Shown here piece after piece: positions 1 through 5,490 of a DNA stretch of 6,881 nucleotides. The translations under genes and the position numbers were made by a program. The notes beneath the pieces were generated by a model. The model made no database searches and was not told where the DNA came from. It was given only the letters and a program-made list of their open reading frames with translations. Source of the DNA: Planctomycetota bacterium (GTDB taxonomy: Bacteria > Planctomycetota > Phycisphaerae > Sedimentisphaerales > SG8-4); assembly GCA_030607345.1 (NCBI GenBank), contig JAUWKC010000091.1, positions 1 through 6,881 on the forward strand, read 5' to 3'. Positions within the stretch are counted from its first letter, which is position 1. The number at the start of each line of letters is the position of its first letter.

Positions 1-530
1 AACCGACGGATGAACAAGCCCGCGAATATTTCGAGAGTCACAGGGACCGATTCAAGCGTGCCGATACTCTCAGGATAGAACAGGTCTGGTGTGAAAATAT
101 TGAGGCCGCGCAAAATGCAAAGAACGAGCTGAACGGCGCAAAAGACTTCGAATCGGTCAGGCAGCAATACTCCCTGAAGAAAAAGGACAAACCTGCCAGC
201 GTGACGGCTGAGACCGAAGGGGTCTTCTTCGGTGAGCTGTGGCAGGCGGAGCCGAACCAGGTTGTAGGCCCTGTAAAAGGCTTCTATCATGGAGACTCCA
301 GGCGACGCGAGGCCCTGGAGCTTAAGTGGCGCGTCGTGAGGATACTCACAAAAAAGCCCGGCGAACCGAAAAAGTACTCAAGTAACCTCCAACGTGAAAT
401 AAAAAGCGCAATAAGTCGTCAAAAAGCAGACGTCGCCCTGGCTGCGTACGGCAAGGAACTGTTGGAAAAACACCCGCACAAGATTTACGCCGACCGAATC
501 AAGGATATCGACCCGCTGGCCCGTCCGTAA
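1..530 (+). CDS. Parvulin/SurA-like (PpiC family) peptidyl-prolyl isomerase-like protein, C-terminal part
   Basis: The frame is open from the left edge (first full codon at base 3) to TAA at 528-530, giving 175 visible residues; the start lies outside the window. The order fits the parvulin fold: a helical lead-in of the type 'PTDEQAREYFESHRDRF', a first strand 'LRIEQVW' (69-89), a helix ending in 'KDFESVRQQYS' (141-173), then 'EPNQVVGPVKGF' and a last strand 'WRVVRIL'. A lysine-rich helical tail of about 60 residues follows. Active parvulins carry a histidine in the first strand (ArHIL) and another in the last (G-x-HII). Here these positions read RIEQV and WRVV, so the domain may be a non-catalytic chaperone. 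Proteins of this family usually act in the periplasm or envelope, but any signal peptide is upstream of the window. Family is fairly sure; catalytic inactivity is inferred. Confidence 0.7.
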   Translation, partial: PTDEQAREYFESHRDRFKRADTLRIEQVWCENIEAAQNAKNELNGAKDFESVRQQYSLKKKDKPASVTAETEGVFFGELWQAEPNQVVGPVKGFYHGDSRRREALELKWRVVRILTKKPGEPKKYSSNLQREIKSAISRQKADVALAAYGKELLEKHPHKIYADRIKDIDPLARP

Positions 531-591
531 GACGCACCGAGGACCAATTGGCGCCCGGCAGACAACCGATGGGCTGATTCAGGGAAACCAG

Positions 592-621
592 GGCCTGGAG
601 ACTGTGAGAGTTCTTCAGGCC
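592..621 (+). other. Stem-loop downstream of the parvulin-like gene
   Basis: GGCCTGGAGA (592-601) pairs with TCTTCAGGCC (612-621) over 10 base pairs with one G-U, leaving a 10-base loop. It lies 62 bases after the TAA of the upstream gene. There is no T-run behind it, so it is not a standard Rho-independent terminator; it may stabilise the 3' end of the upstream transcript. The rest of 531-700 shows no ORF or other clear signal. Confidence 0.35.
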
Positions 622-702
622 GGCACCTGTCTCTCTAATCTGCGGTTTCGCGCCCGGTATCCTGAGCTTCCTGGCTGGAGTTTTTTCTGCTTGGTCACGG
701 CA

Positions 703-719
703 GTTGCATCGGCGGCAAC
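703..719. promoter_or_regulatory. Inverted repeat over the -35 element
   Basis: GTTGC (703-707) and GCAAC (715-719) form a perfect 5-base dyad with a 7-base spacer, overlapping the putative -35 box. Such a position would suit an operator. The short half-sites could arise by chance. Confidence 0.2.
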
Positions 720-732
720 GTTATGCTATAAG
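704..732 (+). promoter_or_regulatory. Putative sigma70-type promoter for the prfB operon
   Basis: TTGCAT at 704-709 and TATAAG at 727-732 are separated by 17 bases. The -10 box matches TATAAT at 5 of 6 positions; the -35 keeps the TTG. Transcription would start near 739, leaving a leader of about 70 bases before prfB. It is the best promoter-like pair seen in the 279-base gap and the natural place for the operon promoter, but the call rests on pattern alone. Confidence 0.4.
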
Positions 733-736
733 AAAG

Positions 737-751
737 CCGATTAGAAATCGG
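737..751. promoter_or_regulatory. Palindrome at the predicted transcription start
   Basis: CCGATT (737-742), AGA, AATCGG (746-751) is a perfect 6-base inverted repeat with a 3-base centre, four bases after the putative -10 box. It could be an operator or a small hairpin at the 5' end of the mRNA. Confidence 0.3.
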
Positions 752-809
752 AACAAGGATTCGATTGTATTGTCTGATACGAACCCGTGTTAAATTTTAG
801 AGCAAGCAG

Positions 810-1935
810 ATGGAAACGGCAGAGCTAAAATCAGCAATATCGGATTTGTCGGCCCGGGTTAAAAATATCCGGGAGTGGCTTTGACTTACCAAGCAAAAAG
901 GCCGAACTCCAGGCCCTCGAAAAACAGATGTCCAGAGCAGGCTTCTGGGATAACGCCGAGGCGGCTCGGGCGGTCGTATCTCGGTTGAGCGTACTTAAAT
1001 CGATGGTTGAGCCGGTAGAGGAAATCCAGCGTGAGGCCCAGGATTTGGCTGAGCTTTTCGAACTGGCGGTGGAATCGGACGAAGGTGAACTGGCGCAGTT
1101 GGAGAACGACCTTGCCAGTTTTGAGAAGAAGTGCGGGCAGATAGAGCTGGCAGGACTATTGAGCGGCCCCAACGATATGAAGAGCTGCTTCTTCAGTATT
1201 CATGCCGGCGCCGGCGGGACGGAAAGCTGCGACTGGGCCAATATGCTTCTTAGAATGTACAGCCGTTATTTTGAGAACAGCAAATATAAGTTCCGGGAGC
1301 TTGACATTGTCCCGGGCGAAGAAGCCGGTGTGCGGTCGGTGACGCTGCGTGTGAGCGGACCTTTTGCATTTGGCAAACTTTCCTGCGAGGTCGGCGTGCA
1401 TCGCCTGGTAAGGATAAGCCCGTTCGATTCACAGAGCCGGCGTCATACGAGCTTCGCGGCAGTGGACTGTGTACCTGAATTCGACGAAGACATTGATGTC
1501 GAAATAAACGAGGACGACTTGAAAACCGATTTCTATCGAGCCAGCGGGCCCGGGGGACAGCATGTAAACAAGGTAAGCTCGGCGGTCCGCATTACACATG
1601 TTCCGACCGGCATCGTAGTGCAATGCCAGAACGAACGAAGCCAGCATAAGAACAGGACCCAGGCAATGAAAATGCTCAAGGCAAGAATATATATCCTCGA
1701 GCAGCAGAAACGCGACGCCGAGGTTGCAAAACTCTACAGCGATAAAGGTGAAATAGCCTGGGGAAATCAGATACGAAGCTACGTGCTCCAGCCTTACCAG
1801 ATGGTAAAGGACCATCGCACCAGCTTCCAGACAGGTAACGTCGAGGCAGTACTCGACGGTGACCTCGACGCATTTATCGAGAACTTTCTGCGGCACAGGG
1901 CCAGGAACAAAAACAAGGACAAGGCGCAAAGGTAG
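810..1935 (+). CDS. prfB: Peptide chain release factor 2 (RF2), with +1 programmed frameshift
   Basis: RF2 ends translation at UGA and UAA. The gene starts at ATG 810, the only start after an in-frame TAG at 798, although its Shine-Dalgarno is weak. It reads 24 codons to CTT, meets TGA at 882-884, and continues after a +1 shift from base 883: join 810-881, 883-1935, total 374 residues (E. coli RF2 has 365). The 335 residues from 928 alone would lack the conserved N-terminus. The stop-codon-reading tripeptide SPF is at residues 203-205 and the catalytic GGQ at 248-250, within ASGPGGQHVN. Gln250 is the expected PrmC methylation site. Ala244 stands where E. coli K-12 has Thr246, and Pro247 replaces the common Ala before GGQ. 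The gene ends in TAG, an RF1-only stop. pepA follows after 6 bases. Confidence 0.97.
871..885 (+). promoter_or_regulatory. Programmed +1 frameshift site of prfB (autoregulation)
   Basis: The Shine-Dalgarno-like GGGAG (871-875) lies exactly 3 bases before CTT (879-881), followed by TGA C (882-885). E. coli prfB has the same arrangement: an SD-like stretch, 3 bases, CUU UGA C. When RF2 is scarce, the ribosome pauses at UGA, tRNA-Leu slips from CUU to UUU and reading resumes at GAC. When RF2 is plentiful, a 24-residue peptide is released. The element thus senses RF2 level. Confidence 0.95.
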
Positions 1936-1941
1936 TATGAT

Positions 1942-3480
1942 ATGAGACAGATAATCCGCATTGAAGCGAGGACCCGCAGGGTGGAGCTTAGCAGGTGTAG
2001 TACCGATATGCTCGTAGTTGGTCACTTCGCCGATGCAAAAAGGCTCGACAGAACCAACAGCGAGCTGGACCGCAAGCTGGACGGGTCAATCAAGAGATTG
2101 CTCACGCTGGGTGATTTCAAAGGCAAAGCCGGAACAAGTGCCGTCGTTTACGGCAATGACCGGATAGCCGCCACGAGGATTCTGCTGGTCGGGCTGGGCG
2201 AAAAGAAAAAGGCAACGCTTGACAGCGCCCGCAAGGCGGCGGCCCAGGCGGCAAAGACTTCGGTGTCGCTCAAAGCGCAAAAGTTGAGCCTTGCCTTACA
2301 CAAAGCTTTCGCAGGACGCTTCGAGTTTGGTGCATTGGCCCGTGCAATTATAGAGGGCGTCTGCTTCGGCAGCTACCGTTATGACGAGTATGTCACCGGG
2401 AACGAGGATGGTCGGTCGGATTTGCTGAAAGTTGAACTGACAGATGCGGACCTGAAAATAACGACGAAGCTCAAGAAAGGGCTTTCTTCGGGGACCGTTA
2501 TCGGCCAGGCCCAGAATTACACCAGGACGCTCGCGAATCGGCCCGGTAACGTAATCGACCCGCCTGCGCTGGCGTCGGCGGCTAAAAAGCTGGCCCGCAG
2601 CCTGAAGAATGTTACCTGCACCGTCTTTGACGAGAAGGAGATGTCAGAAAAAGGCATGGGCGGGGTGCTGGCCGTGGGGGCCGGTTCGAAGAATAAACCG
2701 AGGTTCATTGTTTTAAGATACAAAAGCGGCGCCAAGGCAGCCGCAGGCAGGCCGACGGTCGCCCTCGTGGGAAAGGCCATAACCTTCGATTCAGGTGGAA
2801 TAAGCATAAAGCCATCGGCCGGGATGGATGAGATGAAGCTCGACAAATCGGGCGGTATTGCGGTATTGGGCACTATCAAGGCCGCTGCCGAGCTGGGCCT
2901 GCCGGTCGACGTCTGCGGTATTATTCCCGCGGCGGAGAACCTGCCGAGCGGCTCGAGCTATCGGCCGGGTGACATCGTCACAACCTTCAGCGGCAAAACC
3001 GTCGAGGTGCAAAACACCGACGCCGAAGGCAGGATGATACTCTGCGATGCACTGAGCTACGCGGTAAAGCTGAACTGCGACATCATAATCGACATAGCCA
3101 CGCTGACAGGGGCCTGCAGGGTAGCACTGGGCAAATATATGGCTGCATTGATGGGCAACGATGAGAAGCTGATAAAACAACTGCAAACGGCAGCCGACGA
3201 CAGCGGTGAGAAGCTCTGGCCTATGCCCAGTTCCGACGAGTACGCCGAAGAGATGAAGAGCAAGATAGCGGACCTGAAAAACATCGGCAGCAAATTGGGC
3301 GGTGCATGCACAGCCGCGGCGTTTTTGCGGCAATTTGTGGATGACAAGAAATGGGCACATCTCGATATAGCAAGTGTTGAAGCATTCGACAAGGCCACGG
3401 AGTTCGCTTCAGAAGGCTCAACCGGTTTTGGGGTGCGCCTGCTGACGAGTTATCTTATGAACCTGACGGGCAAAAAGTAA
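1942..3480 (+). CDS. pepA: Leucyl aminopeptidase (peptidase family M17)
   Basis: A 512-residue cytosolic aminopeptidase that removes N-terminal residues from peptides using two metal ions; E. coli PepA has 503. The N-terminal macrodomain-like half (about 1-190) is divergent; the catalytic half is well conserved. By motif comparison with E. coli PepA (uniform offset of 8), metal ligands and active-site residues are Lys278, Asp283, Lys290, Asp301, Asp360, Glu362 and Arg364. They sit in VGKAITFDSGG, MDEMKLDKSGG and the family signature NTDAEGR (360-364 within it). AAAGG at 1928-1932, inside the end of prfB, gives a ribosome-binding site 9 bases before ATG 1942. A three-codon ORF ATG ATA TGA (1937-1945) overlaps the start, probably without meaning. 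The 6-base gap to prfB indicates cotranscription; the likely role is peptide turnover. Confidence 0.96.
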   Translation: MRQIIRIEARTRRVELSRCSTDMLVVGHFADAKRLDRTNSELDRKLDGSIKRLLTLGDFKGKAGTSAVVYGNDRIAATRILLVGLGEKKKATLDSARKAAAQAAKTSVSLKAQKLSLALHKAFAGRFEFGALARAIIEGVCFGSYRYDEYVTGNEDGRSDLLKVELTDADLKITTKLKKGLSSGTVIGQAQNYTRTLANRPGNVIDPPALASAAKKLARSLKNVTCTVFDEKEMSEKGMGGVLAVGAGSKNKPRFIVLRYKSGAKAAAGRPTVALVGKAITFDSGGISIKPSAGMDEMKLDKSGGIAVLGTIKAAAELGLPVDVCGIIPAAENLPSGSSYRPGDIVTTFSGKTVEVQNTDAEGRMILCDALSYAVKLNCDIIIDIATLTGACRVALGKYMAALMGNDEKLIKQLQTAADDSGEKLWPMPSSDEYAEEMKSKIADLKNIGSKLGGACTAAAFLRQFVDDKKWAHLDIASVEAFDKATEFASEGSTGFGVRLLTSYLMNLTGKK

Positions 3481-3510
3481 TATTGTAATAGTGAGTAATC
3501 GGTCGAAAAT

Positions 3511-4089
3511 ATGAACGATAAGAACACCAACGCCATAGATATGGCGCGAATCGAAAAAGCAGTTACGGAAATACTTTCGGCTGTCGGCGAGGATGTTGGG
3601 CGCGAAGGGCTCAGGAAAACGCCTGAGCGGGTCGCACGAATGTATGCCGAGCTTCTGGCAGGTGCGCGTGAGAACCCCGAACTGTATCTTCGCAGTATCT
3701 TCACCGAGAAATACGATGAGGTCGTGCTCCTGCGGGACATTCCTTTTTACAGCATCTGCGAGCATCATCTTATGCCGTTTATCGGCTCGGCACATGTAGC
3801 ATATATGCCCGCAGGCTCGGTGCTCGGCGTGAGCAAGCTGGCGCGCATCGTGGATTGTTTTGCTCGAAGACTACAGGTGCAGGAACGCCTCACCGACCAG
3901 ATAGCTGACTTCATAATGAACGGTCTCAAGCCCAAGGGCGTCGCGGTGGTGCTGGAGGCTTCGCATAGCTGTATGACGATTCGCGGCATTAAGAAGCCGG
4001 GCTCGGTAATGGTGACATCATCACTTCGCGGGCGGTTCAGAAAGGACCCAAGAAGCCGAAGTGAAATCATGACCCTGATGCGTAAGTAA
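3511..4089 (+). CDS. folE: GTP cyclohydrolase I (zinc-dependent, FolE type IA)
   Basis: Converts GTP to 7,8-dihydroneopterin triphosphate and formate, the first step toward folate, queuosine and tetrahydropterins. It is 192 residues, shorter at the N-terminus than E. coli FolE (222). The zinc ligands are visible as Cys83 and His86 in [10 protein letters not shown] and Cys154 in SHSCMTIRG; His152 is the conserved active-site histidine. Other family hallmarks are [12 protein letters not shown] near the N-terminus and [11 protein letters not shown]. Since C-E-H-H is intact, this is the zinc enzyme and not the FolE2 type. ATG 3511 is the first possible start after an in-frame TAA at 3496, but no good Shine-Dalgarno is seen, suggesting translation partly coupled to pepA, which ends 30 bases upstream. 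The next gene takes its product as substrate. Confidence 0.97.
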   Translation: MNDKNTNAIDMARIEKAVTEILSAVGEDVGREGLRKTPERVARMYAELLAGARENPELYLRSIFTEKYDEVVLLRDIPFYSICEHHLMPFIGSAHVAYMPAGSVLGVSKLARIVDCFARRLQVQERLTDQIADFIMNGLKPKGVAVVLEASHSCMTIRGIKKPGSVMVTSSLRGRFRKDPRSRSEIMTLMRK

Positions 4090-4133
4090 ATAAAGTCAGA
4101 CTCCGAGCAACTGCGGGACCACAAGGTTTTGTT

Positions 4134-4937
4134 ATGCATAAACTTGCCAGGGCTGTGCGGTTTTCAATCAATCCCTTTATGTCGGAGGAAAGTATCGGGT
4201 TCAATGCTTACGCTTCGAAACCGCCGGGAGAAGGACTGGCAATATTTCTTGAATTACTCGTCGAGCTTGCAGGCGACGTCGAGCCGACAACCGGATTTGT
4301 CGTTAACGTACTGGACATTGACAAAAACGTTCGGAAATTCGTCGTGCCTGTTTTCGCCGAGCGGATAAGGACCGAATTTCACAAGGCCAGCCATATCGGA
4401 CTCGATGGAATCGTTGAGCTTCTAAAGGCAGCGTCGAGACAATTGGCCGGCAAATTCGGCTCAGCAAAGGTAAGCAGGCTCAGCCTGGCGCTTAGCCCTT
4501 TCACAAAGGTAACAATAGACGATGAGGACAGCAAAATGCCTTACTTTAGCGAAAGATTTGAGTTCGCGGCAATGCACAAGTTGTGGAACAAGGATTTCTC
4601 CGAGCAAAAGAACCTGGACGTATTCGGCAAGTGCGCAAACCCTGCCGGTCACGGTCACAATTACGTACTGGAGGTAACCGTAGCTCTCACCGGGGACACG
4701 GCCGGCTTCCGCACAGGCGAGTTCGAGAAAATCGTGGACGAAGAGTTCATAAAGCTGGTCGACCACAAGAACCTTAACGCCGACGTCGCAGAGCTAAGCG
4801 GCATTATCCCAACCGTTGAAAACATGGCGGTTTTCGCCTGGGACCGGCTTGCGGGCAAATTCCGCCGGGCGAGACTGCACTGCGTTACCGTCTGGGAAAC
4901 AGACAAGACATATTGCTCCTACTACGGTCACGATTGA
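4134..4937 (+). CDS. Tandem-domain 6-pyruvoyl/6-carboxytetrahydropterin synthase (PTPS/QueD family), first domain degenerate
   Basis: Family members act on 7,8-dihydroneopterin triphosphate, the FolE product, giving 6-pyruvoyl- or 6-carboxy-tetrahydropterin. At 267 residues it is about twice the usual length. The C-terminal domain (about 135-267) is complete: zinc ligands His148, His173 and His175, catalytic Cys167 in FGKCANPAGHGHNY, Asp210-His211 in LVDHKNL, and Glu255 in VWETDKT, which holds the pterin. The N-terminal part (about 5-134) aligns to the same fold, with GEGLAIFLELLVELAGD matching GHGHNYVLEVTVALTGD and LAGKF in both halves. There the zinc ligands become Pro14, Glu33 and Leu35, and the cysteine position is Ala27. 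AAGG at 4123-4126 supports ATG 4134. C-x5-H-x-H matches mammalian PTPS, whereas E. coli QueD has C-x3-H-x-H, so the end product is uncertain. It lies 44 bases after folE. Confidence 0.9.
   Translation: MHKLARAVRFSINPFMSEESIGFNAYASKPPGEGLAIFLELLVELAGDVEPTTGFVVNVLDIDKNVRKFVVPVFAERIRTEFHKASHIGLDGIVELLKAASRQLAGKFGSAKVSRLSLALSPFTKVTIDDEDSKMPYFSERFEFAAMHKLWNKDFSEQKNLDVFGKCANPAGHGHNYVLEVTVALTGDTAGFRTGEFEKIVDEEFIKLVDHKNLNADVAELSGIIPTVENMAVFAWDRLAGKFRRARLHCVTVWETDKTYCSYYGHD
4523..4538 (+). promoter_or_regulatory. Possible internal ribosome-binding site and start at the PTPS domain boundary
   Basis: TGAGGA (4523-4528) is followed by 7 bases and an in-frame ATG (4536-4538, Met135). This Met begins the intact catalytic domain, so starting here would give a normal-length 133-residue single-domain synthase. 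The spacing and purine match are better than those of the annotated folE start. It may be a working second start or a relic of a once separate gene. Confidence 0.35.
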
Positions 4938-5103
4938 AGCTGCCCCGGTCTCGGCGGCCCAGGACCTTAGGACAATCTGAAATCACACACCAACAACGCA
5001 AAAGCAGAAGGAGCAACGCTGCCGATACGCTTGCGACAAGTCTGAGAAGGACCTGAGCTGCAAAGGGTCGTCAACCATCTGAAAGAATGTTGTGCATCCT
5101 ATA

Positions 5104-5136
5104 ACAACGGGATTGCTGCGATTCGCAAGCAGTTGT
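5104..5136 (+). other. Stem-loop in the intergenic region
   Basis: An inner stem TGCTGCG (5114-5120) pairs with CGCAAGCA (5124-5131), with one bulged A and the 3-base loop ATT. An outer stem ACAAC (5104-5108) pairs with GTTGT (5132-5136) across a 5-base bulge. No T-run follows. It could be part of a leader RNA; its role is unknown. Confidence 0.3.
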
Positions 5137-5168
5137 CCGCTTTGAACTTATGGGACCTTGAAGGCGTA

Positions 5169-5217
5169 TAGTTTCCGTGCTAAAACTACGGAGGAGGCAC
5201 GGTGGCGCATCGTGCCT
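5169..5217 (+). promoter_or_regulatory. Two adjacent stem-loops enclosing a strong Shine-Dalgarno and GTG start
   Basis: Stem 1 is TAGTTT (5169-5174) with AAACTA (5183-5188). Stem 2 is AGGCACGGTG (5195-5204) with CATCGTGCCT (5208-5217), 10 pairs with one G-U and a 3-base loop. The loop of stem 1 carries CCGTGC (5175-5180), an exact complement of GCACGG (5197-5202) in stem 2, so the halves could switch or form a pseudoknot. GGAGGAGG (5190-5197) lies between and partly in stem 2. This resembles a translational control element, but could be chance. Confidence 0.3.
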
Positions 5218-5342
5218 TTGCTAAAGCTATGTCCTTTATTTGTCGATACTTAGACAAGCAAACAGAGTCGTTCAGGAAGCAATATTTGGCAGGTGATAAG
5301 AAGCGTCGCCGCAGCACTTTTGCACGCCGGGACTGCTTGTAA
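5202..5342 (+). CDS. Possible small basic protein, 46 residues
   Basis: A GTG start at 5202 leads to TAA at 5340-5342. It is preceded by GGAGGAGG (5190-5197), the strongest Shine-Dalgarno match in the window, with GGAGG ending 7 bases before the GTG. An alternative ATG is at 5229 (residue 10) without a good site. The product begins with a mixed stretch (AHRAFAKAMSFICRYL) and ends strongly basic (DKKRRRSTFARRDCL). I do not recognise the family. The start codon is buried in a 10-pair hairpin, hinting at controlled translation if the ORF is real. A 46-codon open stretch is not rare by chance, so the Shine-Dalgarno is the main support. It lies 148 bases before the epimerase gene. Confidence 0.25.
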   Translation: MAHRAFAKAMSFICRYLDKQTESFRKQYLAGDKKRRRSTFARRDCL

Positions 5343-5490
5343 GTCTCGATAAATCGGGTTGGATGCTGATGTTACGTCTCTTTACGGCGCAGCCGACGGG
5401 GACGGAGTCTGTTATAAAAACGCCGATTATTCCCAACCATTGAAATTACCCATTTGTCCTTCGCCTCAATGATTTTGATATAGGTATCGT

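Larger units (their letters stand above)
4938..5490. other. 553-base intergenic region between the pterin and sugar-nucleotide clusters
   Basis: No ORF of 60 codons or more lies in this stretch on either strand, and no tRNA-like or rRNA-like sequence is visible. It holds a hairpin near 5104-5136, a pair of interacting stem-loops at 5169-5217 and a 46-codon possible ORF at 5202-5342. The last 150 bases should contain the promoter of the epimerase gene. TATAAA at 5413-5418 and TTGAAA at 5440-5445 are present, but neither has a well-spaced partner. No T-run terminator follows the pterin synthase gene. Confidence 0.6.

Noticed and set aside
544..551. CCAATTGG perfect palindrome
   Set aside because: An isolated 8-base palindrome is expected by chance and has no partner site or promoter beside it.
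664..690. T-run at 681-686 as a Rho-independent terminator
   Set aside because: No stable GC-rich stem can be formed from the bases immediately before the run.
928..1935. ATG 928 as the start of RF2
   Set aside because: The upstream 39 codons, joined through CTTTGAC, complete the RF2 N-terminus and match the known frameshift arrangement, so 928 is an internal methionine.
1429..2025. 198-codon open frame on the minus strand
   Set aside because: It lies antisense to the well-supported prfB and pepA genes and its translation has no recognisable family; it is a shadow frame.
2791..3360. 189-codon open frame on the minus strand
   Set aside because: It is fully antisense to the catalytic domain of pepA, whose motifs are certain; low-complexity antisense frame.
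4129..4368. 79-codon open frame starting at TTG, + strand
   Set aside because: It overlaps the start of the pterin synthase in another frame, has a weaker start, and no family resemblance.
5046..5342. Decayed gene in one frame, interrupted by TAG 5169 and TAA 5181
   Set aside because: The two open pieces (41 and 53 codons) are within chance expectation, the first lacks an upstream start, and neither resembles a known protein.
5353..5472. Acidic DGDG...NADYS stretch resembling a dockerin or EF-hand calcium loop
   Set aside because: The spacing of acidic residues does not fit: the first loop aspartate is missing and the last is displaced. There is no ATG/GTG start, and only about 40 codons are open.
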